20,073 nucleotides of DNA from Fimenecus sp052273845 (GCA_052273845.1 DAVZHM010000030.1:1-20073), one strand, 5' to 3'. Positions 1-7,477 are shown, counted from the first letter of the stretch. Numbers and translations are program-made. Notes: generated from the sequence alone by a model not told the origin.

Positions 1-48
1 CATCCGGACAGCAATATCATCAGTCTTGGGATCGGAGATGTTACGAAA
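1..48 (+). CDS. dapL: LL-diaminopimelate aminotransferase fragment (internal)
   Basis: Frame 1 of the plus strand reads HPDSNIISLGIGDVTK with no stop. This matches the conserved N-terminal stretch of LL-diaminopimelate aminotransferase (DapL), a PLP enzyme of lysine and cell-wall precursor synthesis, where the family continues with a Pro-Leu pair. Here the match ends at about base 48 and the sequence turns into metY on the opposite strand. The piece has neither its own start nor its end. It is only 16 residues long, so the call rests on motif recall. It is best read as a fragment brought next to metY by a misassembly or a rearrangement, not as a working gene. Confidence 0.6.
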
Positions 49-313
49 AGAAATTCGCCGCCTGCCCCGAAGAAGTCAGCACGCCTGCCACGCCGCCTTC
101 CAATGCGGTGATTTTCGCGGCAACCGCATCGTTGGTGGGGTTAGCAAGTCGGGTATACATATACCCGGGCTCCAAATCGAACAACTTCGCCATGGCTTCG
201 CTTGTATCGTATTTATAGGTTGTGGACTGATAAATCGGCAACACACGCGGCTCGCCGTTTTTCGGCGTGTAGCCGGTCTGCACACATTTGGTTTCAATCG
301 CGTAATCTTTCAT
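47..313 (-). CDS. metY: O-acetylhomoserine sulfhydrylase, N-terminal part, cut off
   Basis: About 89 residues of an O-acetylhomoserine (thiol)-lyase, the PLP enzyme that makes homocysteine from O-acetylhomoserine and sulfide in methionine synthesis. Family motifs in order are GYTPKNGEPRVLPIYQSTT (residues 14-32), YTRLANPTND (53-62) and LTSSGQAANFF (79-89). The match is excellent up to FF at base 47. A serine codon and a TAA at 41-43 follow, and they belong to the joined foreign sequence. Full-length enzymes have about 420-430 residues, so roughly 80% is missing, including the catalytic lysine. The start ATG directly follows the TGA of the upstream apgM-like gene, and its GGAGG lies inside the end of that gene, which suggests translational coupling. 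It is the last visible gene of the cysteine T-box operon. The gene is probably intact in the real genome. Confidence 0.9.
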
Positions 314-1528
314 TCACACTTCCTCCAAAAACTTCTTCATAATATCGGGACCGTTTTCGATGAAAACGCCTGTATTTTTCGCGGTTTCTTCATTTAACGT
401 CTCCACGCCCTGTTTCTCGTTCGCCTTATGATAAATCATATACGGCACGGGGTCGGAAGCGTGCGTTTGCGTAACGATGGGGGTGGGATGGTCGGGCAAA
501 ATCATAATTTTGTAGTCTTCCCCGATTTCTTTTAAGCCGTCCAAAACAATCGGCAGTACGCGGCTGTCAATCATTTCAATCGCTTTCACCTTGTTTTCCG
601 GCTCGTTGCGATGCCCGCATTCGTCGGGCGCTTCCAAATGGATATATGCAAAGTCACAGCCGTTTTTGAGCGCGTCCACCGCGGCGTGCGCCTTGCCCTC
701 AAAATTCGTATCTATATAGCCGGTTGCGCCCTCCACTTCCGGTGCTTCCATTTTCGCACATTTGGCAATGCCCTTTAACAAATCCACCGCGGAAACAATC
801 GCGCCTTTTTTGCCGTAAACATCATAGAACGCGGGGAGCATCGGCTTTTTGCCCTCGCCCCACATCCAAATGGAGTTTGCGGGGCGTTTGCCCTCGGCAA
901 CGCGCTTTTTGTTGACCGGGTGCTCCGAGAGAAACGCATAACTGTCGCGCATCATTTGCACAAGCGGTTTCGCATTTTCTGATTTGGAAAGGTATTCACC
1001 GATAACGCGCCCCGAAATATCGTGCGGGGGTGTCATATCGCCAAGGTCGGTTGTACCGTTCGACCACACAAGGCAATGGCGGTAACTGACGCCCGCGTAA
1101 AAGCGGAACAGTTCATTGCCGAAATGCGCTTGAATGTCTTTCATAATTTCCGCCGCTTCGGCTGTGGAAATATCGCCCGCGCAATAGTCTACCATCGTTT
1201 TGTCTTCGTAATTCGGCTCGTCGGAAAGCGTGACGAGATTGGTGCGCAAAGTGACATCGGTGTCTTTCAAATCCACGCCGATGCTCGCCGCTTCAAGCGG
1301 AGAACGCCCCGTATAATATTTTTTGGGATCGAAGCCCAAAACGCTCATATTGGCAACATCACTGCCGGGCTTTAAGCCTTTTGCGACCGTGCGCACAAGC
1401 CCGACCTCCCCTTTTTGTGCCAAAGCGTCCATATTCGGCTTCACGGCACACATCATCGGGGTTTTGCCCGCAAGTGCGGGCACAGGGTAATCCGCCATAC
1501 CGTCGCACAAAACAACTACATACTTCAT
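314..1528 (-). CDS. ApgM-type phosphoglycerate mutase / proposed homoserine kinase
   Basis: 404 residues of the alkaline-phosphatase-fold family that holds archaeal-type cofactor-independent phosphoglycerate mutase. Visible are the N-terminal metal site CDGMADYP (8-15), the phospho-acceptor serine region PGSDVANMSVLGFDP (54-68, candidate Ser56), PPHDISGR (about 166-173), HLEAPDECGH and LPDHPTPI. Length and sequence style fit the bacterial subgroup listed in some databases as a proposed homoserine kinase. It lies between cysS/DUF975 and metY in a sulfur amino acid operon, which favours a role in homoserine metabolism (threonine branch) over glycolysis; that is inference. GGAGG sits about 10 bases before the ATG. 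The gap to the DUF975 gene is 20 bases, and the stop abuts the metY start. The alternative is a true phosphoglycerate mutase. Sequence alone does not settle the substrate. Confidence 0.85.
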   Translation of the reverse strand: MKYVVVLCDGMADYPVPALAGKTPMMCAVKPNMDALAQKGEVGLVRTVAKGLKPGSDVANMSVLGFDPKKYYTGRSPLEAASIGVDLKDTDVTLRTNLVTLSDEPNYEDKTMVDYCAGDISTAEAAEIMKDIQAHFGNELFRFYAGVSYRHCLVWSNGTTDLGDMTPPHDISGRVIGEYLSKSENAKPLVQMMRDSYAFLSEHPVNKKRVAEGKRPANSIWMWGEGKKPMLPAFYDVYGKKGAIVSAVDLLKGIAKCAKMEAPEVEGATGYIDTNFEGKAHAAVDALKNGCDFAYIHLEAPDECGHRNEPENKVKAIEMIDSRVLPIVLDGLKEIGEDYKIMILPDHPTPIVTQTHASDPVPYMIYHKANEKQGVETLNEETAKNTGVFIENGPDIMKKFLEEV

Positions 1529-1548
1529 TTTAAAGAAACCTCCGGGTT

Positions 1549-2547
1549 TTAAAAATCTTGGTTTTCCGTATCTGCTTTTTCGCTGTCCGCCTCATTGTTC
1601 ACGGCTTCGTCGCCGGGCACAAAGGTGCTTTCGGGCGCGGGCGGAGTGAAAGACGGTTCTGCAAATTCTGCCGAGCCTGTATTCGGTGCAACAGGTGCGT
1701 TTTCCCCTGCAAACGGCGGCTGCGGTGCAGCATAGGGTGCTTGTGCAAACGGCTGTTGCGGTGCACCGTAAGTCGGCGCGTATGTCTGCTGCGGTGCCGA
1801 TGCATACGGGTTTGCGTTATAGGGATTTGCATTGTACGGTGCCGCATTATCCACAGGCGGCACGGGGAAAATCCCAAATTCTTCGGGTGCGGCTTTGCCC
1901 GTGGCAATCGCACTGTTTTTCAAATTCTCGTAATACATCGCATTGGTGCACATAATATACGGGCCCACATAGAACATCGCAAGACCGCAAGTAATAGCGA
2001 CCAGCATATACCACAAAAAGAAACTTAAATTCAATACAAACAAATCGCCTTTATAGCCGTTGGTCATGCGGCTGCTGAGTTCGCGCGCCTGTTTTTGTGA
2101 CAAATTCGGGTTGTCGTGAATAATTTGATGCACAAAATAGTATTCGTAGGCTTTGACAATTCCCGGCACAATTAGCAAAAGTGACCAAAGTCCAATGACG
2201 ATTTGCGTGACCAACCCAACCGAAAAATATTTACCGAAACGGTCAATGCCTTCACGGTACAAACTTTTCCATTCGGGATTGAACCCGCGCAAATAATTGA
2301 GGAAATAGCCCGCCATTGCCACGGTAAACGGAATGAGCAACCATGCAATTACATTGGAGCCTGCGGAATACTCTGTATACGTTTCGCCGTCCTGCGTTAA
2401 TCTGTTCACCACAGTGATGCCGCCCGAAATTGCGCCCTGCAACAGCACAAGCGGCAAGCAGGCAAGTGCCATTGTGAGCCAGCGGCGGTCCTGCCCGATG
2501 AAATTTTTTGCTTCCGCCTTAATGGCGGCACGGTTTAAAACTTCCAT
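1549..2547 (-). CDS. DUF975 family integral membrane protein with Pro/Ala/Tyr/Gln-rich tail
   Basis: 332 residues from the chosen ATG at 2547, which has GGAGGA 4-5 bases upstream; an in-frame ATG at 2589 lies inside cysS and lacks support. The N-terminal 215 residues carry about four to five membrane segments (near 24-45, 64-86, 108-130, 168-195) and the DUF975 hallmark region: WSLLLIVPGIVKAYEY (121-136), a DNPNLS motif (145-150) and a GYKGDLFVLNLSFFLWY block (164-180). From about residue 225 a low-complexity tail begins, rich in Pro, Ala, Tyr, Asn and Gln with NPYNANPYA-type repeats (about 239-249) and PQQ/PQPPF units. It ends in an acidic stretch. The function of DUF975 is unknown. The gene sits between cysS and the apgM-like gene, so it is co-transcribed under the T-box. 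The family is certain enough; a role in sulfur metabolism would be speculation. Confidence 0.88.
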   Translation of the reverse strand: MEVLNRAAIKAEAKNFIGQDRRWLTMALACLPLVLLQGAISGGITVVNRLTQDGETYTEYSAGSNVIAWLLIPFTVAMAGYFLNYLRGFNPEWKSLYREGIDRFGKYFSVGLVTQIVIGLWSLLLIVPGIVKAYEYYFVHQIIHDNPNLSQKQARELSSRMTNGYKGDLFVLNLSFFLWYMLVAITCGLAMFYVGPYIMCTNAMYYENLKNSAIATGKAAPEEFGIFPVPPVDNAAPYNANPYNANPYASAPQQTYAPTYGAPQQPFAQAPYAAPQPPFAGENAPVAPNTGSAEFAEPSFTPPAPESTFVPGDEAVNNEADSEKADTENQDF

Positions 2548-2573
2548 AACATCCTCCTTATCGGTTGCACCGT

Positions 2574-3971
2574 TTATTGACGGTGCCATTTTACACCTTG
2601 CGGCGTATCTTCCAAAACAATCCCCTGCGCTTTCAATTCGTCGCGGATGCGGTCTGCCTCTGCCCAGTTTTTGGCTTTGCGTGCCGCCTGACGCGCTTCT
2701 ATCAGCGCTTCCACTTCGCCGTCAAGGGACTCAGCTTTACGGTTGTAAACAAGCCCCAAGACGCCCGTCAACTCGTCAAACAACTGAATTGCATACTCTA
2801 TAAGCGCTTTCGAGCCGGAGTCGAGCACCGAAACATTGATGTCACGCACCAATTCAAACACGGCGGCAATGCCGTCAGCGGTGTTCAAATCGTCGTCCAT
2901 CGCTTTGCAGAACTGCTCGCGGCGGGTGTCGAGCTGTGCTTTGATTTCGTCCGCATTTTCGGGAACGGTATCGCCCGCGTTCTGCAAAGCAAAATCCAAA
3001 CTGTCGCGGCAGGTATACAGTCTTGTCAGCGACGCTTTGCACTGCTCAATAATATCCACGCTGTAATTGATGGGGCTTCTGTACTGCGAGGAAATCATCA
3101 AATACCGAATCGGCTCGTAGCCGTATTTTTCGGCGACATCACGAACGGTGAAGAAGTTGCCCAAGGATTTGGACATTTTGACGTTATCGACATTGATGTA
3201 GCCGTTGTGCATCCAATACTTTGCGAACGGCACGCCGTTGCAGCACTCACTTTGGGCAATTTCGTTTTCGTGATGCGGGAAAATCAAATCCTGCCCGCCG
3301 CAATGAATGTCAATCGTTTCGCCGAGGTAGCGGCGCACCATGGCCGAGCACTCAATATGCCAGCCGGGTCTGCCCTTGCCCCACGGGGAATCCCACGAAG
3401 GCTCACCCGGTTTTGCACCTTTCCAAAGGGCAAAATCCATCGGTTCTTTTTTGAGTTCCCCGATGTTGATGCGAGCGCCCGCTTCCAAATCTTCCAACGG
3501 CTGATGCGACAGTTTGCCGTATTCTTTGAATTTTTTGGGACTGAAATACACGTCGCCGTTCTCCACGGGGTAGGCATAGCCTTTTTCCACGAGGGCGGAA
3601 ATGATGGAAATAATCTCGTCAATGTTTTCGGTTGCTTTCGGGTGCACGGTCGCCTCGCGGATGTTCATGCCTTTAACATCCGTCCAAAATTCTGCGATGT
3701 ATTTTTCGGAAACGGTTTTGTAATCCGTGCCCTCCTCATTTGCGCGTTTGATGATTTTGTCGTCAATATCGGTGAAATTCTGCACAAAATTCACCTTGTA
3801 GCCGCGGTATTCAAGGTAGCGGCGGAATGTGTCAAACACGCAAAGCGGGCGCGCATTGCCGATGTGGATGAAGTTATACACCGTCGGCCCGCAAGCATAA
3901 ATTTTCACTTCGCCCGGCGTAATGGGTTCGAGCTCCTCTTTTTTTCGCGTCAGGGTATTGTAAATACGCAT
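2574..3971 (-). CDS. cysS: Cysteine--tRNA ligase
   Basis: 465 residues, class I aminoacyl-tRNA synthetase that charges tRNA-Cys in the cytoplasm. The start at 3971 (MRIYNTLTRKK) has AGGAG about 8 bases upstream. The longer open frame to 4058 only runs back into cysE. Motifs include the zinc ligand in ACGPTVY (Cys27), the HIGH-type signature HIGN (36-39), the zinc-site segments WHIECSAM and FPHHENE in mid-protein, and the KMSKS loop in VKMSKSLGN. The C-terminal helical and anticodon-binding part is complete, and the length is normal for the family. It follows cysE by 14 bases, an arrangement often seen in Bacillota. Expression should respond to uncharged tRNA-Cys through the T-box ahead of cysE, giving direct feedback on its own substrate. 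Confidence 0.98.
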   Translation of the reverse strand: MRIYNTLTRKKEELEPITPGEVKIYACGPTVYNFIHIGNARPLCVFDTFRRYLEYRGYKVNFVQNFTDIDDKIIKRANEEGTDYKTVSEKYIAEFWTDVKGMNIREATVHPKATENIDEIISIISALVEKGYAYPVENGDVYFSPKKFKEYGKLSHQPLEDLEAGARINIGELKKEPMDFALWKGAKPGEPSWDSPWGKGRPGWHIECSAMVRRYLGETIDIHCGGQDLIFPHHENEIAQSECCNGVPFAKYWMHNGYINVDNVKMSKSLGNFFTVRDVAEKYGYEPIRYLMISSQYRSPINYSVDIIEQCKASLTRLYTCRDSLDFALQNAGDTVPENADEIKAQLDTRREQFCKAMDDDLNTADGIAAVFELVRDINVSVLDSGSKALIEYAIQLFDELTGVLGLVYNRKAESLDGEVEALIEARQAARKAKNWAEADRIRDELKAQGIVLEDTPQGVKWHRQ

Positions 3972-3985
3972 AGGTTTTATCTCCT

Positions 3986-4630
3986 TTATTTTTCGGTTGC
4001 ATTTTCTTGTTGATTTTGTAAGGCTTCCAAACGCTGTATCTGCACGCGCAAACAGCAAAGTTCCTGAGAAACGGGGTCAGGAATGTGGACTTGGTCAAGG
4101 TTATCCACACGGCAGCCGTTGCGCTTGACCACACGCGCAGGTACGCCCACGGCGGTGGAATCGGGCGGAATTTCCTCAAGCACCACGGCGCCCGCCGCGA
4201 TGTTGGAATTGTCGCCGACCTTAAAGGGCCCTAAGACTTTCGCCCCCGCGCCAATCATCACACCGTTGCCGATGGTGGGATGGCGTTTGCCGGTGTCTTT
4301 GCCCGTACCGCCCAATGTAACGCCCTGATACAGCGTAACATCGTCGCCGATTTCGGTGGTTTCACCGATTACCACACCCGTGCCGTGGTCAATGAAAAAG
4401 CGTCTGCCAATCGTGGCGGCGGGGTGAATTTCGATGCCGGTTTTGCGCACGGCGCGCTGGGAAACATACCGCGCCCAAAATTTGTGGTTGTGCCGCCAAA
4501 GCCAATTTGCGCGGCGATGCATTCGGACAGCGCGAAGCCCCGGATACAAAAGCAAAATTTGCAAGGTCGAGGTTGCCGCAGGGTCGCGTTCTTTAACCGC
4601 CGCGATATCCTCTTTCAGTCGTTCAAACAT
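3986..4630 (-). CDS. cysE: Serine O-acetyltransferase
   Basis: 214 residues. It acetylates serine with acetyl-CoA to give O-acetylserine, the first step of cysteine synthesis. The start at 4630 (MFERLKEDIAAVKERDPA) has GGAGG 5 bases upstream; the longer frame to 4762 lies inside the T-box leader and is not translated. An N-terminal helical part (1-60) is followed by a left-handed beta-helix of hexapeptide repeats: IHPAATIG, IDHGTGVVIGE (with the catalytic Asp-His pair near 81-82), VTLYQGVTLGGTG, RHPTIGNGVMIGAGA (His117) and a GVPARVV segment (162-168). A short C-terminal coil ends in QNQQENATEK. The length suits the shorter Gram-positive form. It is the first gene of the operon, and its leader holds a cysteine T-box. 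Confidence 0.97.
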   Translation of the reverse strand: MFERLKEDIAAVKERDPAATSTLQILLLYPGLRAVRMHRRANWLWRHNHKFWARYVSQRAVRKTGIEIHPAATIGRRFFIDHGTGVVIGETTEIGDDVTLYQGVTLGGTGKDTGKRHPTIGNGVMIGAGAKVLGPFKVGDNSNIAAGAVVLEEIPPDSTAVGVPARVVKRNGCRVDNLDQVHIPDPVSQELCCLRVQIQRLEALQNQQENATEK

Positions 4631-4654
4631 AAAAGCCTCCAAAAAAACTCGAAT

Positions 4655-4700
4655 AAAGCAAAACGCCCCCACTGCCCGTAAAATACGGACAGCGAAGGCG
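4655..4700 (-). terminator. T-box regulated intrinsic terminator
   Basis: The arms at 4664-4679 and 4685-4700 pair over 16 positions including several G-U pairs, with a 5-base loop. On the minus strand the hairpin runs into TTTTGCTTT. It lies just after the T-box sequence and 34 bases before the cysE start, the expected place for the terminator form of the leader. Since no other terminator follows pgsA, it may also stop readthrough from the recA-pgsA operon. Confidence 0.9.
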
Positions 4701-4902
4701 AAAAATTCGCGGTTCCACTTCGCATTTATCACTTTCAATGCCTTAACGCGGCAAACGGACAAGGATACTTTGAAAAAATCGGTTCTCCTTGCCTGCTCAG
4801 GAGGGCATTTTCACAAAAACCGCTTTGAGCACGCTTACAGCCGACGACGCACTCTCTCTTGAAAAGCGAAAACTCTGCTACTTTTCTCCGTCAAAGCAGT
4901 TC
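4655..4902 (-). ncRNA. T-box leader, cysteine-specific, controlling cysE-cysS operon
   Basis: The 312-base gap between cysE and pgsA holds a T-box riboswitch read on the minus strand. Elements in transcript order are: the stem I base CTGCT pairing with a later AGCAG; an AGTA bulge motif near 4880; AGAGAG near 4852-4857; a GGCTGTAAG distal loop; the specifier GAAAATGCC with codon TGC (4805-4807) for cysteine; and the T-box sequence TGGAACCGCG (4708-4717). In the UGGN motif N is A, which pairs with the U73 discriminator known for bacterial tRNA-Cys. A terminator follows at 4664-4700, and the 5' part of its stem competes with the antiterminator. Uncharged tRNA-Cys should allow readthrough into cysE. 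Specifier, T-box and downstream genes all agree. Confidence 0.93.
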
Positions 4903-4931
4903 ACTAATAACAGTATAGCACAAACTGTCAA
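4903..4931 (-). promoter_or_regulatory. Promoter of the cysteine T-box operon
   Basis: TTGACA occupies 4926-4931 on the minus strand, with TATTAG or ATTAGT 16-17 bases downstream (4903-4909). A better -10, TATACT preceded by TGC (an extended -10), lies at 4912-4917 but without a well-placed -35. Either choice starts transcription shortly before stem I of the T-box. The promoter begins only 12 bases after the pgsA stop. Confidence 0.65.
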
Positions 4932-4942
4932 GTTTTGCACCA

Positions 4943-5533
4943 TTATTTTGTGTAATCAATCACTTTTTTGCTGTCAATGATATAAATTACACCCGAAATC
5001 ACCGTCAAAATCGCCGTAATCCACAACAAAGCGTTGGAAACGAGCGACAAAGACGGCATTTTTGCATACCACGCGGCGTTATGCACCGCCAAAATATCAT
5101 ACACTTCACCCAACAGCATTATGACAATGGTAAAAGTCATTTGGCTGACGGTTTTGAGTTTGCCCCAAAAATTCGCAGGAATCACCACGCCGTCCGCAGC
5201 GGAAATCATACGAATGGACGCAATGGTAAACTCGCGCACCAAAACAATCATCACAATCCAAATGTTGCAAAGTCCCATTTGCATAAACGCAAGCAACGCC
5301 GAAGTGGTCAGCACCTTATCGGCAATGGGGTCGAGCAGTTTGCCGAAATTGGTGATTTGATTGTTTTTGCGTGCCATTTTGCCGTCAATCGCATCGGTAA
5401 TCGCCGCTGCGGAATAGACGAGCGTTGCAATCAAAAAGCGATGCGGGAGCGACTCCCACAAAATCAGCGCCAAATACACGGGCGTAATGAGCATGCGCGC
5501 AATGGTCAGTTTGTTGGGGGTATTGAGTTTCAT
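4943..5533 (-). CDS. pgsA: CDP-diacylglycerol--glycerol-3-phosphate 3-phosphatidyltransferase
   Basis: 196 residues, a membrane enzyme that makes phosphatidylglycerol phosphate from CDP-diacylglycerol and glycerol-3-phosphate, the committed step of anionic phospholipid synthesis. The CDP-alcohol phosphatidyltransferase signature D-x2-D-G-x2-A-R-x8-G-x3-D-x3-D is complete: Asp47, Asp50, Gly51, Ala54, Arg55, Gly64, Asp68 and Asp72. Several hydrophobic segments span the rest (about 9-27, 33-50, 75-100, 125-147, 160-186), and the length is typical. Its ATG overlaps the rimO stop in an ATGA, so translation is probably coupled. It is the last gene of the recA-recX-rimO-pgsA unit. No hairpin terminator is visible after its stop; the T-box promoter follows at once. 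Confidence 0.97.
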   Translation of the reverse strand: MKLNTPNKLTIARMLITPVYLALILWESLPHRFLIATLVYSAAAITDAIDGKMARKNNQITNFGKLLDPIADKVLTTSALLAFMQMGLCNIWIVMIVLVREFTIASIRMISAADGVVIPANFWGKLKTVSQMTFTIVIMLLGEVYDILAVHNAAWYAKMPSLSLVSNALLWITAILTVISGVIYIIDSKKVIDYTK

Positions 5534-6858
5534 ACAACTTCTCCGATCAAATCATAGTCTAAGACATCGAAAATTTCGACTTCCACAAAATCTCCCTCAT
5601 GCAAGGTATAGCCACAGGTGAATTTTACCTGCCCGTCAATTTCGGGCGCGTCGCGGTAAGTTCTGCCGAAATAACTGTCGGTATACGGGTCGTACCCCTC
5701 GACCACGGTTTTCAAAATCTTGCCGACATTTTCGCGGTTGCGTTCTTCAAAAATGCGATACTGCATTTCCATAATCACTTCACCGCGCTCTTGTTTCACA
5801 TCATCGTCCACTTGATTGGGGAAAGAGGCGGCAGGGGTGCCTTCCTCGGGGGAATAGGCAAAGCAACCGAGACGGTCAAACTGCGCTTCTTTCACAAAAT
5901 CGCAAAGGGTCTCGAAGGCTTCTTCGGTTTCGCCGGGGAAGCCGGTTATGAGGGTGGTGCGCACCACAACATCCGGAATTTTCGCACGGATTTTTGAAAG
6001 CAACGAAAGCAAACTTTCCTTGTCGCCTTTGCGGTTCATCGCCTTTAAAACGGCGGCATCGGCGTGCTGAATCGGAATATCCAAATAGTTTGCAATATTG
6101 TCGCAAGATGCTATGACATCCAAAAGTTCGTCTGTGATGCGTTCGGGATAGCAATAGAGCACGCGAATCCACTCAATGCCCTCAATTTGAGAAAGGGCTT
6201 TTAAAAGCGCGGGCAGTGCGGATTTCCCGTACAAATCCTCACCGTAACGGGTGGTATCCTGCGCGACAACCACCAATTCTTTCACACCGCGCGCCGCTAA
6301 ATCTTTCGCTTCTGCCAAAATTTCCTCGGACGGGCGGGAACGGAACTCGCCGCGTATGGACGGAATGGCGCAATAGGTGCAGTGGTTGGAGCACCCCTCG
6401 GCGATTTTTAAATAGGCAAACCACTCGGGTGTGGTCAAAAGGCGTTCGCCCGAAAGCGGCAGGCAGGTTTTTTCACCGAATGTTTCCAAACCCGTCTCGC
6501 CTTGTATGACCCGTTCGCAGACCGCGCAAATGTCGCCGTTGGAGCCAAGCCCCACCACGGCATCAATTTCGGGGATTTCCGTGAGCATTTCTTCACGGTA
6601 ACGCTCGGCAAGGCAACCGGTTACAATAATTTTGCCGATAATCCCCTCTTTTTTCAGTTCCGCCATATCCAATATATTCTCAATGGCTTCTTTTTTTGCA
6701 TCTTCAATAAAACCGCAGGTGTTGATAATCACGGCATCGGCGCCGTCCACCTCATCGGTAATTACATATCCTTTTTGCGCAAGGCGCGCAAGCATTAACT
6801 CGGCATCCACCTGATTTTTGGGGCAGCCGAGGGAAATCATTCCGATTTTTTTAGACAT
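5530..6858 (-). CDS. rimO: Ribosomal protein S12 methylthiotransferase
   Basis: 442 residues, a radical-SAM enzyme that adds a methylthio group to the conserved aspartate of ribosomal protein S12. The N-terminal UPF0004 domain holds cluster cysteines Cys12 (SLGCPKNQVDAE), Cys48 (INTCGF) and Cys82 (TGCLAERY). The radical-SAM core has CSNHCTYC (Cys156, Cys160, Cys163). A C-terminal TRAM-like domain covers about the last 65 residues. The SLGCPKN motif and the GSNGDI stretch favour RimO over the tRNA enzymes MiaB and MtaB. The start at 6858 (MSKKIGM) was chosen because GAGGAG sits 7 bases upstream, inside the end of recX; the ATGs at 6864 and 6873 are too close to or inside that site. It overlaps recX by 8 bases and pgsA by 4. 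Confidence 0.96.
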   Translation of the reverse strand: MSKKIGMISLGCPKNQVDAELMLARLAQKGYVITDEVDGADAVIINTCGFIEDAKKEAIENILDMAELKKEGIIGKIIVTGCLAERYREEMLTEIPEIDAVVGLGSNGDICAVCERVIQGETGLETFGEKTCLPLSGERLLTTPEWFAYLKIAEGCSNHCTYCAIPSIRGEFRSRPSEEILAEAKDLAARGVKELVVVAQDTTRYGEDLYGKSALPALLKALSQIEGIEWIRVLYCYPERITDELLDVIASCDNIANYLDIPIQHADAAVLKAMNRKGDKESLLSLLSKIRAKIPDVVVRTTLITGFPGETEEAFETLCDFVKEAQFDRLGCFAYSPEEGTPAASFPNQVDDDVKQERGEVIMEMQYRIFEERNRENVGKILKTVVEGYDPYTDSYFGRTYRDAPEIDGQVKFTCGYTLHEGDFVEVEIFDVLDYDLIGEVV

Positions 6859-7477
6859 CGTCATACTCCTCATCGCTTAATTCCAATTCACGCATCGCTT
6901 CGCGGATTTCGCCGTAGGTAAAGCCGCTGCGCAGAAGCCCGTTCACAGCGCGACGGCGGGATTTCTCATCGTCCGAAAGGGCGTCGCGGTATTTCGTGCG
7001 TATCAGTAATATAATACGATTTTCGCCGTCTTTGTCAAGTCCTTCAAGCGCATTTTCGGCAGTTTCGCGGTCAATTCCTTTTGAAAGCAGTTCGGAAAGA
7101 ATACGCCGTTCGCCAAACGATTTGCGCTCGTAAAGTTCGCGTGCGTAATTTTCGGCAAAACGCGCTTCGTCAATAAAGCCGAGACTTTCCGCTTTTTCGA
7201 TGGCAGCAAGGCAAGCATCTTTCGGATATTTCTGCGATAACTTCCGCACCAGTTCGGCTTTGGAATGGTCGCGGCGCGACAGCAAATCCAAAGCGCTGTT
7301 AAACGCGCGACGGGAGCCGACCGCCTCTGTAAGGGCAGCCAGCTCCGCATCATCAATTTCTTTTAAATTGTGCCAGCGTTCGGAAAACCAATATGCATCA
7401 TCCACGGTCAAGCGATATTCGTCATCCACGAAAATGTGAATTTTATGCAGTTTTCCGGGTTTGTAGGTCAATTTCAT
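6851..7477 (-). CDS. recX: Regulatory protein RecX
   Basis: 208 residues. RecX proteins bind RecA filaments and modulate, usually inhibit, RecA activity. The protein is made of short three-helix repeats with the family pattern seen in ALDLLSRRDHSKAELVRKL (62-80), the LGFIDEARFAENYARE block (99-114) and an RRAVNGLLRSGF region near the C terminus. An N-terminal extension of about 55 residues is common in Bacillota forms. The ATG overlaps the recA stop in ATGA, so translation is probably coupled and RecX is made in step with RecA, a classic pairing. The C-terminal coding end carries the ribosome binding site and start of rimO. Confidence 0.95.
   Translation of the reverse strand: MKLTYKPGKLHKIHIFVDDEYRLTVDDAYWFSERWHNLKEIDDAELAALTEAVGSRRAFNSALDLLSRRDHSKAELVRKLSQKYPKDACLAAIEKAESLGFIDEARFAENYARELYERKSFGERRILSELLSKGIDRETAENALEGLDKDGENRIILLIRTKYRDALSDDEKSRRRAVNGLLRSGFTYGEIREAMRELELSDEEYDDV

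Noticed and set aside
314..1528. Plain glycolytic phosphoglycerate mutase label (gpmI or apgM)
   Set aside because: The family match alone would allow it, but the operon context points to homoserine metabolism, so no gene symbol was given.
2565..4013. 482-codon open frame on the plus strand opposite cysS
   Set aside because: It is the mirror of a fully conserved cysS gene. It has no family match I recognise and no ribosome binding site, and long antisense frames are common opposite genes with this codon use.
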